From Nyssa sinensis (lineage: Eukaryota > Streptophyta > Magnoliopsida > Cornales > Nyssaceae): a DNA stretch of 64,000 nt. The notes under the pieces were generated by a model that made no database searches, had not been told where the DNA came from, and saw nothing but the letters and a program-made list of their open reading frames with translations. Positions 56,201-64,000 of the stretch are shown piece after piece. The stretch covers positions 35,419,981-35,483,980 of the forward strand of contig CM018043.1 in assembly GCA_008638375.1 (NCBI GenBank), in the 5' to 3' direction. The stretch's first letter is position 1. Each line of letters begins with the position of its first letter. A program made the position numbers and the translations under genes.

Positions 56201-59200
56201 TAATATTTAAAATAAAGTCGTGTATTAGGCTTTATTAATACTTATAAAATTTTCATTAAAAGTTTCCATCATTTAAATATTTATATCCATCATTATTATA
56301 AAAACAAATTGTGAAATATCCATAATATATCTGTAATTTTGTGCTTGCGATATACCCTTTTTATCAATATTTTATTTCCTTGCCCACAATCATCAATGAT
56401 CTAGGGAGCTCTCATGATGCTAAGGTATTCTCTATAATTTCTATGAAAGACTGAAAATGGGCTAAGACAGATAATGTCAGAAGAAGATGGCCTATTAGAA
56501 CTTCGCTTGCTATTAGAAAGATTATAAGACATACCCCAGCCTCTTTTAAACCCACGGTTTTGGAAAGAGATACAATGACCTGGACTTGACAAATCAAGGA
56601 AATACTCAACTGCTTCTGCTTGGAATGGCCTAAGGGGCATCGATGATAGGGTGGAATGGTATAATATAGTGTGGTTTAGAAAAGCATTTCCTAAATTTTC
56701 ATTCACCCTACGGTTGCTACTGAAAAATAGATTGCCCACAAGAGTGAAGCTTAAGGATTGGAATGTGATTCAGACAGTTGCCTCCTCTGTTCTGATGCTG
56801 TAGATAAAAGCCAATCACTTGTTCTTCTCCAGCCCCTTTTCAGCTCAAGTTCAGAGAAAAGTGCAGCAGGCACGCCTTATATCCACAGGTCCTAAGGATT
56901 GGTAAAGTGTGCTAAAAATCGAAATAAGATTTCATCATCAACATTAGAAGACTAAGTGCTGCTGCACATTTCAATTGGTTAGAAAGGAACTCTAGACTGT
57001 AGATTGGTCAGCATTAAACTATGAATCAGATTTTCTGCTAAATTGCAGAGGCTGTTATAGTTAAAGCTAGTCTTTGGAAAAGTGTTCCTAATTTGTATGT
57101 TAACTGGGAGATGAGCCTCCACTGGAGCCTACCTCAAAATATATTTGTTTCTGCTAATGCCTTGGTGGCTGCTGCAGTTTTAGGCTTGAGTTTTGCTCTG
57201 TTTTGGCTAGGCTGTTCCTCTGTTTTGATGTTCTTTCTCCTTAGGGGAGCTTACTGCAGTGTAGTTGGTATTGAGTTTCGGCTGGGCTGTTCCTCTGCTG
57301 CTGGGTTTAGTTGCAGAAGGTTTTGTTTGTGTTTTGCTTTGGTTTTGCGATGTAGTTGGGCCTTGTTTGGTAGGCCTCCTGAGGTATGCCCCTGTGCCCA
57401 TGTATTTTTTTGCCTATAATACAAATTCAGTTACCTAATAAAAAAACAGCCGTTATATAATTCCACATTGCCCACTGTTTGCCCAACAACTTTGAAATTT
57501 GGCATATCATGTATTTATTTATTTTTTTGATAGGTAAATCACACACACACTCACTCACTCTGTCCCTTAAACTTGAACCCTCAACCTTCCATACAGGAAG
57601 GCAGAGGAGGTACCAACCAAGCTTGAGCTTGCTGGTTGCATATCATGTAATTTTTCATACATGAGACCTAATCTACCTTACAAACTCATAAAGGCCAAAT
57701 ACGGAACTACTCAAGTACACAGAATAAAGAAAGAAGAAACGCAATCTTCAACATTTTGTGTTAAAATTATTGTTTATTGCTTCAGAATATCGAGTATGTA
57801 TACACACTAACTGCTTTATTTATTATTTTTAATGCTTAGTTATTTGAAAGGCCTAATCTAATTAGATTAATAATCTACCAGTTTTTTTTCATATAAGCAT
57901 CCCATAGATACAATATCTTTTTACTAGATTGAAGATCAATCGATTGTTGGATTTTACTTAAGTTGACCATCCAAAACCAAACAAAAAGAATTACCCATTT
58001 CCATGATGCTAGAACTAAAAGAGAAAAACCAATTACTCAGCTTTGGGAACCTACAGTAATTAGGTAAACCAAAAACCAGGTAATTCTTCAGTCACCAGTG
58101 ACAGCTAAATTAGGGAGAGGTGCACTTGTAACAGAACAGTATCTGTGGTAGATATGATTGGTTCCAAATGTGTGAAGAACATGTCAATTCTATTAGAGTT
58201 TAAAGATGATAAGGTAAAATCGTTGAAATAGTTTAGAATCTTTTACCATATGTTGGGATCGCTCATCTTGTATGGAAACTGTCATCCCAGATTGAATATG
58301 AGTTATCCTAACAGCACTGTTAGTAGTATTTGCATGCTGACCACCTGAACCACCAGATCTATACGTATCAATTCTCAAATCTTCATTTCTCAACTGGACA
58401 TCTACCTGTAAAAGCCTTGAAATATGATCAAATAGTCCCCACATATAAAAACTCTAGCCATCAACGATAATGGAAGACCTATGATACTTAAAACACTGCC
58501 TAATGACATAAAATATTGAACAAGAGCCATACAATTGTTATATCAAACAGTGAGCTACATTAAGCATAAGGCATGAAAAATTGGGAGGAAGGAAAGGTAA
58601 GAGAGATGAAAAAAGTATATATATGGGGAAAGAAAGCTGTCTTACTCTCCTTTTATTCGGTTGAGTAGGAAGAATAGGAGAAAGGAATTAACAGGTGGTG
58701 TTTGATTTACCATTTTTCGGTTGAGTAGGAAGAATAGGAGAAAGCTGTTTTACTCTCCTCTCATTTTACATGGTAAAAGAAGGGTATTGTTTGAAGCAAG
58801 AAAGGGGTGGGCCGACAACCTTCCCCTCCATTCTTTCTTTCCTTTCCTTTCTTTACCTTTGCCTTTCCTATCCTTCCTACTAAGCGATGAAAATTCTATC
58901 CTTTCATTCCTCCCCTTCCAGACCTTCATCCTTCCCCCCCTCCCCACTCACTTTCTCCGCACTGTTTTCTACCAAATAGGCCATTAGAGTTGAAAGGAAC
59001 ATCTGTCCGATGCAATATAATGTATCTCAGAACATCAATTCAAACAGGCCGGCACCTCATCAGCCTGAGGGAGGATAGCAACAGACACTGCACTGGTGTG
59101 AACACGTCCAGACTTCTCTGTCACTGGAACTCGCTGCCAGGAAAACAAAAATAAAAATAAAGTCTGTATTTACTGGTACTAGCCATAAGTTAACTAAAAG

Positions 59201-60016
59201 ATAGTGAGTAATAAAACCTGCACTCTGTGAATACCACTCTCAAATTTAAGTTTTCCATATACACCAGCTCCAGAGATTGCTGCACTAGCTTCCTGACACG
59301 AAGAACTACAGGTAAGAAACTTGTTGCACAGCCAAAAATGAAATTGTTGCAATATACACGACATCATCCACATGATGTCCGTCCTTTGTATCAACTATTG
59401 AAAAGTACTGATAAGCTTAACCTCACAATTAGGCCTACCTGTCTAAAGATGGAATACATAAGAGTTCATGTTAATTGATCAATGGAAGACCTACCTTGTA
59501 TCCTTTAAGATCAGACTCTGTTATATCTACCACCTCAAACTTCCAACCCTTCTTCAGTGAGTATCTATCATACCTGATGTAATTTAAACAAGGTCAGAAT
59601 CTCAAATGAGAACTTGAAAACAGAATCCCAAACAAGTAATATTAATCATATTGTAGCGACTCACATTTTAAATATGTCCATGGCAAACAAAGAAGCCTCT
59701 TCCCCTCCAGTTCCTGATACAAAATTTTTTCAATTATAATTTGAAAGCTACCGCCTGAGAAAATTTGGGTACAGATTAACACCAGGGAAGTAAGCACTGG
59801 AATTCAGAACCAACTTTATAAATTTTTGTTACCTGCTCTCACCTCCAAAATGCAGTCCCGCACATCAGCATCATCCTTGGGAAGTAATGACCACAGCAAC
59901 AGATTCTGCAGTCTTTTTTCTTCTTTCATTGCCAGACCCAATTCCTCAGTTGCCATGTCCAGGATATCTTTATCTTCAGGACATTCATCCATCAGTGACT
60001 TCAAACTCTCAATCTC
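50075..60016 (-). CDS. Mitochondrial-type peptide chain release factor 1 (8 of its exons; 5' end not found)
   Basis: Class I release factor that recognises UAA/UAG and hydrolyses peptidyl-tRNA on organelle ribosomes. The eight minus-strand exons, 5' to 3', are 60016-59833, 59713-59665, 59573-59495, 59292-59218, 59133-59056, 58405-58247, 50440-50345 and 50269-50075. All have GT-AG introns and compatible phases, and join to 304 codons ending in TAA. Key features are the N-terminal helical domain, the PVT codon-recognition tripeptide within [14 protein letters not shown], and the catalytic GGQ in [11 protein letters not shown]. The wording ([32 protein letters not shown]) fits the plant mitochondrial RF1 group rather than plastid RF1 (APG3). 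The family has roughly 400 residues, so about 100 N-terminal residues including the transit peptide are missing. They lie upstream of 60016 past transposon insertions, or have been lost. No internal stop was found. Confidence 0.9.
50345..50440 (-). CDS. Release factor 1, penultimate exon
   Basis: 32 codons, [20 protein letters not shown] onward to RSKLRSDQ. The acceptor is tttttgatag and the donor CAG|gtataa. It is joined to the GGQ exon across a 7806-bp intron that contains at least five transposable elements. Confidence 0.9.
51815..54314 (-). mobile_element. Compact Ty1/copia element in the release-factor intron
   Basis: LTRs at 51815-51996 (182 bp) and 54115-54314 (200 bp) both run TGTCGAA to ACAACA and differ at many positions plus indels. 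The 5-bp duplication GATAG is perfect (51810-51814 and 54315-54319). The primer site TGGTATCAGAGC (minus, 54103-54114) abuts the right LTR, and a purine tract (complement of ctccccctcaagtt, 51997-52010) abuts the left one. The whole element is only 2500 bp: gag, protease and integrase core are missing, leaving the integrase C-terminus, RT and RNase H with frameshifts. It is a defective copy that still moved or decayed in place. Confidence 0.95.
52102..54039 (-). pseudogene. Copia integrase C-terminus, RT and RNase H remnant
   Basis: In element order: [21 protein letters not shown] (integrase end, 53854-54039); [20 protein letters not shown] and [17 protein letters not shown] (RT start, within 53214-53550); [11 protein letters not shown] (catalytic YVDD, 52826-53014); [20 protein letters not shown] and [17 protein letters not shown] (52300-52761); then the RNase H end [14 protein letters not shown] (52102-52287). 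Stops and frame changes between blocks make it a pseudogene. Confidence 0.9.
54631..55356 (+). mobile_element. 5'-truncated LINE with target duplication
   Basis: The 14-bp direct repeat AAAAGTTACGGATT (54617-54630 and 55357-55370) encloses 726 bp ending in 'acttatcaaaaaac'. 54674-55276 is an open frame of 200 codons matching the C-terminal zinc-binding region after plant LINE reverse transcriptase ([50 protein letters not shown]). The insertion is in the release-factor intron. The intact frame and clean duplication suggest it is fairly young. Confidence 0.9.
55758..55875 (+). mobile_element. tRNA-derived SINE with 16-bp target duplication
   Basis: The direct repeat AAACTCATTTTAGGTC at 55742-55757 and 55876-55891 encloses 118 bp. 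There is an A box TGGTTGAGTTG (55768-55778), a B box AGTTCAACTCT (55812-55822) and an A-rich tail with 'aataataaaaat'. These are the hallmarks of a pol III-derived SINE moved by LINE machinery. Confidence 0.85.
56400..57450 (+). mobile_element. Second LINE 3' end (decayed) in the intron
   Basis: Plus-strand 56600-56805 encodes [22 protein letters not shown] and [19 protein letters not shown], the zinc-binding-domain wording of another plant LINE-1 lineage, followed by a frame full of stops. The T- and GCTG-rich 3' region at 57.06-57.42 kb ends 'gttacctaataaaaaaac'. The start is not fixed and no target duplication was found. Confidence 0.65.
57514..57637 (-). mobile_element. Second SINE with 12-bp target duplication
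   Basis: GCATATCATGTA occurs at 57502-57513 and 57638-57649 around 124 bp. On the minus strand there is a tRNA-like head AAGCTTGGTTGGT (57612-57624), a B box GGGTTCAAGTTT (57569-57580), then GT repeats and a tail 'ttacctatcaaaaaaataaat' resembling the LINE 3' ends in this window. It is a different family from the SINE at 55758. Confidence 0.85.
58247..58405 (-). CDS. Release factor 1, GGQ exon
   Basis: 53 codons including [18 protein letters not shown], the loop that enters the peptidyl-transferase centre. The GGQ glutamine is intact. It ends DERSQHM at donor ATG|gtaaaa, the start of the 7.8-kb intron. Confidence 0.95.
58656..58744 (+). repeat. 29-bp direct repeat, 60 bp apart
   Basis: The sequence 'ttcggttgagtaggaagaat' plus 'aggagaaag' occurs identically at 58656-58684 and 58716-58744, inside the intron between 59056 and 58405. 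Confidence 0.85.
59056..59133 (-). CDS. Release factor 1, codon-recognition exon
   Basis: 26 codons with [19 protein letters not shown] takes the place of the bacterial PAT (PxT) tripeptide that reads the stop codon, marking RF1 rather than RF2 (which has SPF). Intron borders are ctggcag and GAG|gtgccg. Confidence 0.9.
59218..59292 (-). CDS. Release factor 1 exon (GIHRVQ)
   Basis: 25 codons with [16 protein letters not shown], the conserved block just before the PxT loop. Borders cgtgtcag and CAG|gtttta. Confidence 0.9.
59495..59573 (-). CDS. Release factor 1 exon ([12 protein letters not shown])
   Basis: 79 bases; completes a split Met codon and encodes [20 protein letters not shown]. Borders acatcag and AAG|gtaggt. 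Confidence 0.9.
59665..59713 (-). CDS. Release factor 1 exon (GTGGEEA)
   Basis: 49 bases; completes the Gly codon of VRAG and encodes [15 protein letters not shown], the conserved start of the second domain. Borders gtatcag and AAAT|gtgagt. Confidence 0.9.
59833..60016 (-). CDS. Release factor 1, first exon recognised
   Basis: 184 bases, 61 codons plus one base. [20 protein letters not shown] and [16 protein letters not shown] belong to the N-terminal PCRF domain. The acceptor is ctctttttattcag. The preceding exon was not found between here and the right edge. Confidence 0.85.
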
Positions 60017-60668
60017 CTGAATAAAAAGAGAAAATAAACGTCAAGCAGTATCCAGCACTGCACAACAAATGAGAAGAACCATTGGAAGCAAGAAGATAAA
60101 TAGAACTTCCGCTTTCCACAGATGCAACAAATAAAACTCTCAATACCATTGTGGACTGAAATAATTCATTCTGCTAGCTAAATCATGGCTGAAGAATATG
60201 AACAAAGGGGATTATAGAATCCAAGAGGGAGTAAAAGAGATTACCCAGAGAGATCTTAGGAGGAATATGGAAAGATGTGGTCCAATCTGTTTTATTAAAG
60301 TAAAACTACATCCTATGAACAAATGAGGCATACACTTGCAAACTTTAATAATTACATTTGAAAAAAAAAAACCACTAAAGTTAATAAATGGGATTTGATA
60401 AGCAAAAGGCCTTATACATAACACAAAATATATTAGCCATAACATAAATAAAACAACCTGGATTACCAATAATCAGATGAGAGAAAAAAATAGTAATGAT
60501 AATTTAGAATGGAAACTCTAATATAAAGGCATAGCATACATGTTCTTGTATACATTTTAGAAGCAAACTAACAGGGACATGCATGTATTCAATCAAAACA
60601 TTGCTAACAAGTGGAAAATGCATGTTGGTGACAAGTGCCAAACACACTAACATTAGATTGAGGAAACT

Positions 60669-62380
60669 CCTCTCCTCCAGTTCCTACTCCTTTATCTACT
60701 ATCGACTCTGACTTACTTATTGCTTTGCGCAAAGGTCAGCATAGTTGTATCACTGCTCACTCTATTGCTCAATTTTTGTCAAATCGGGGTTTCTCTCCAG
60801 AGTATCGCAGTTATTTATATTTAACTTCCTCCGTCACCATTTTGCGGTCTGTGAGTGAAGCCCTTCGTCATCCTTCTTGGTATGCAGTTATGATTACTGA
60901 GATGGAGGCTTTTCAGAAAAATAATACATGGGCTCTAGTTGATCTTCCTCCTGGTAAGCGTCCTGTGAGATGCAAAAGGGTATTCATTGTTAAATATTGC
61001 AAGGATGGTACCGTTGAACGCTATAAGACTCGACTGGTTGCTAAAAGTTTCACTCAAACTCCTAGACTTGATCACTGCTACCTTTGCTCCAATTGCTAAA
61101 CTTGCTATTGTTTGCATCCATATCTCTCTTACTGTTCGCCATCACTGGCCTCTCCATCAGATGGATGTTAAAGATGCCTTTCATATGGTGATCTTGATGA
61201 GGAGATTTATATGGAGCCACCACCTGGTTTTTGGCTTAAAGGGGAATATTATGGGAAGGTTTGCAGACTTCTTAAGTCCCTTTATGAGCTTAAACAATCT
61301 CCTAGAGCATGGCTTCAGCAATTTGGTGGTGTTGTTCTATATATGGGGTTCACTTGTTGTCACACATGCTTTATTCATAAGAACCATGATAATGTTCTTT
61401 GCATGACTGTTATGGTTTATGTTGATGATATTATTATTACAGGAGATGATTTTGTCTTCATTGTTAAGGTTACGGAGGAGTTAGGTCGTGTTTTCAATGT
61501 GAAAGATTTGGATCATCTTCACTACTTTATTGGGATCAAGGTAGGTCGCTCCAAATGGGGTATTTCCTAATCTCAGCGCAAGTATGCCCTTGATTTGTTA
61601 CGAGATAACAGCATGCTTTGTTGTAGACTAGTGCAAACTCCAATAGATCCTCATCACAAGTTACATGTTGATATCGGTAAGCCTCTCAAGGATCCTTCAA
61701 TTTATCAACGTTTGGTAGGTCATTTGATTTATTTGACGAATGGTAGGCATGATCTTTCTTACACAGTCAATGTTGTCAGCCAGTTTATGCATTGTCCCAG
61801 AACTCCACACCAAGAGATTGTCTATCGTATTCTCCTATATATAAAATCCTAACTAGGATTGGAGTTATTTTATACTGACAGTGGTCATTCATCTTTCTCA
61901 AGTTTCAGTGGTAATGATTATGTTGGGTCATTGAGTGATAGACGTTCTATTTCTGGTTTTTGCACATTTTATGGGAATAATTTAGTTTCATGGAAAAGTA
62001 AGAAACAGACTGCTACTTCTCGCTCTTTTGCTGAGGTTGAATATCGTCCAATGGTTTGTGGCACTAGTGAAATTTTATGGTTTAAGTCACTCCTCATAGA
62101 GGGTTTCTACCTTCTAGGTCTATACCTCTCTATTGTGATAACCAAGCTACTATCAAGATTTCTTCAGATTATGTTCTTCATGAATGCACAAAAAAATATT
62201 GAGGTTGCTATTCATTTTATTCGTGAGCAGGTTCAAACTGGAATTATTTCAATTGTTGGGATTCGCTCCAGCGATCAACTTGTAGATATTTTCACTAAAC
62301 CAGTTGGTTCTTCTCTTCTAAGTTCATGCTTGGACAAGCTAGGCTTGGTGGATATTTTCGCTCCAACTTGAGGGAGAGTA
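60669..62380 (+). mobile_element. 5'-truncated Ty1/copia remnant (RT and RNase H)
   Basis: Plus strand. 60725-61099 carries the integrase-RT linker and RT start (NNTWALVDLPPGKRPVRCKR). 61211-61570 has MEPPPGFWLKGEYYGKVCRL and MVYVDDIIITGDD (catalytic YVDD). 61595-61852 and 61859-62371 carry the RNase H region ([54 protein letters not shown]). Frameshifts occur near 61080, 61200 and 61570, with a stop at about 61850. It ends with a purine tract 'cttgagggagag' (62369-62380), as before a 3' LTR, but no LTR pair is seen. It lies upstream of the first recognised release-factor exon in the opposite direction. Confidence 0.85.
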
Positions 62381-63060
62381 TTGAGATAGAAAGCTTATAT
62401 CATTAAGGGCATTGTTTTACTTTGTCTTTCATTGTTATATATATGTCAGGGTTAGATGGATTTTTTTTTTTAAATATATCATTATTACAAAGATATACTT
62501 CTCTTTCAATGTTCAGCAAGTGATCTTTAATAATTCATAATAATCGTATCATGTTAAAGAAAATATTTTGAATCAACTAATTCCATAAATTTCACAATCA
62601 TTGTTCTTGTATTATTCTCATGTCATTTATTTTAATATCCAGCATAGAATTTTTAACAGTTAATTTAAAATAGTCTTGTTGTAACAAATCCAAAATTATC
62701 AATACTGATAAATTTACCAAATATTTAACATTATTCTAGTATCCTTCCATTTTAAAGAATATGTGTATTTGTCCCTAGATTAATTCCAGATTTCAAAATA
62801 AATTTTAATTTCAGTGGCAGTTAACATAAATTTTCACTTTGATTTATCTCTATTTCAGTTATATTCTTTATTTATGCATTTCTTCTAAGTTGGGTTCTTG
62901 ACATTTTATTCTCATAATCTAATGTAAGAATTATTTTTTATGATCTTTTAAGGAATTCTCAAATCCTTAAATTTTAATACTATATTGTCGTATTTCATCA
63001 CCTTTCTGTCGTACTATTCTAACATATTATTTATACTCATCTGAAATCAGACGAGTATAA
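62381..63060. other. AT-rich stretch without features
   Basis: Nothing coding was recognised. The first tens of bases after 62380 (tattgagatag onward) may be the start of a decayed copia LTR. It may belong to a further release-factor intron. Confidence 0.4.
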
Positions 63061-63061
63061 A

Positions 63062-63737
63062 TAAAGAAGATTCTATATGTTGGAAGGTGGGTGCTAGAGG
63101 AGACTTCTTGGTTAAGTCTTTTTATTGGTGCCTGGCAAGATAAGGTGTAGAGAATTTTCCATGGAAAGCTATTTGGCGCCCTACAGCTCCTTCAAGAGTC
63201 GCCTTTTTTATGTGGTCGGTGGTGTGGGAGGAAATTTTAACGATGGATAATTTGAAAAGAAGAGGCTTCTTCTTGGCCAATAGATGCTCCATGTGTTTGA
63301 TGGGGGAAGAATCTATTAATCATTTATTTCTTCATTGCCCAATAGCAAAGGAAGTTTGGGATATTTGCCTTGCTCTTTTTGGTCATCATTGGGTTATGCC
63401 GTCGTCGGTTGGAAATTTCATCAAGATGTGGCATGGAACTCGGATTTCTCATGATGTTATAAGGGTGTGGAGTCTCACTCCACATTGTGGTTTTTGGTGT
63501 ATGTAAAGAGAGTAGAATTTTTGAAGGGGAAGTCAATCCTCCTAATGGGGTCAGACGATAGGATTTTACACTTATTATACTTTTGGATGATGGAGGCTTA
63601 TCCTCATTGTATAGAATCTTTTGTAGAGTTTTTAGGGGTTTCAACCATAATTTGTAAGTTGCCCCTTCTGTAATCTTTTGTAATTGTTTGCCCTTCTCAG
63701 GCACATTAATAGAATTATCCTTTACCTATCAAAAAAA
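63062..63737 (+). mobile_element. Third LINE 3' end (5'-truncated, decayed)
   Basis: From about 63069 the plus strand encodes DSICWKVGARGDFLVKSFYW, then (63210-63506) NRCSMCLMGEESINHLFLHC and GHHWVMPSSVGNF. After a frameshift, 63467-63673 follows with HLLYFWMMEAYPHCIESFVE. This is the zinc-binding C-terminus of a plant LINE and a relative of the copy at 54631. The 3' end is 'tttacctatcaaaaaaa'. A possible short duplication (aagattc at 63067 and 63736) is weak. One stop lies in the first block near 63142. Confidence 0.8.
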
Positions 63738-64000
63738 GATTCCCTTTCATTTGCCAAATCTCCCCAGTCAAATATATCCATCCTTCTGATGGATAGGAAG
63801 TATCGTACATGGCTTACAAACCTTTAGTTACCGGGTGATGGGGGCCAATCTGTCACTTATAATGCAGGACGTGACAGTAATCCGACACTTGCCAATAACC
63901 TCGATTTCTTCCTTTATTTTGAATCTCTGACACTACTCTTTTCAATCTCCAATCTTTCAGAAATCACATTCTGCCACTGGTAATTTCTGGTGGACGTTCT
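63738..64000. other. Unassigned right edge
   Basis: No element or exon was recognised on either strand. Upstream release-factor exons could lie just beyond. Confidence 0.3.

Noticed and set aside
50075..60016. Alternative identity as plastid RF1 (APG3) or RF2
   Set aside because: The PVT tripeptide marks RF1 rather than RF2. The wording around the GGQ loop ([20 protein letters not shown]) fits the mitochondrial group rather than APG3 as I know the family.

Overview
This window looks like repeat-rich nuclear DNA of a flowering plant, probably a eudicot. It is AT-rich and has spliceosomal introns, plant LTR retrotransposons (Tekay-like and Tat-like Ty3/gypsy, and Ty1/copia), plant-type LINE C-termini, tRNA-derived SINEs and a hAT-type MITE. 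Only one host gene can be supported: a mitochondrial-type peptide chain release factor 1, on the minus strand with its last eight exons between 50075 and 60016. A broken fragment of cytosolic ribosomal protein L8 (uL2) lies at 16279-16652. The species cannot be named from the sequence.

Layout. Positions 1-48250 are a nest of retrotransposons. The dominant component is a gypsy family with very large LTRs (about 3.7-4.7 kb) that begin TGTAAYACCC and end GTGACA in the sense direction. I label the copies A-L. A (476-4289, minus) is the 5' LTR of an element whose gag runs off the left edge. B (6297-10953, plus) is a solo LTR inside C (5902-14937, minus), itself a solo LTR inside a copia element. 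D, L, K and F (17.3-23.3 kb) are partial LTRs packed head to tail. G (26140-33699, minus) is the 5' LTR of a Tekay-like element with decayed gag-pol at 23.3-25.9 kb, and it contains solo LTR H (27086-31584, minus). E (34382-38598), I (38715-42449) and J (43335-47240), all plus, sit inside a Tat-like gypsy element on the minus strand whose pieces lie between 33700 and about 48250. Perfect 5-bp target duplications support B, C, E and I; H has a 4/5 match.

Positions 48250-50074 are intergenic. From 50075 the release-factor gene runs right to left. Its 7.8-kb intron (50441-58246) holds a compact copia element, two 5'-truncated LINEs and two SINEs. The copia element, one LINE and both SINEs have visible target duplications. 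Upstream of exon 60016 lie another copia remnant (60.67-62.38 kb) and another LINE end (63.06-63.74 kb). The N-terminal exons were not found.

Most notable: three of the giant LTRs (A, E, H) keep the same small open reading frame in LTR-sense orientation. It sits as an exon between a splice acceptor and an AG|GTAA donor and is followed by a second short exon with a lysine/glycine- or arginine-rich tail and a stop. Copies A and H are 50/74 residues identical, with no gap or stop. A GA-rich leader with an AG|GTAA donor, a conserved AG|GTGAGTAA donor and a CTAACATTTTTCAG-type acceptor surround it. This suggests that the LTR itself is a multi-exon transcription unit with a coding exon. The same LTRs carry an internal array with a period of about 135-143 bp, a paired TGACGTCA motif at fixed 11-bp spacing, and tRNA/SINE-like A- and B-box modules.
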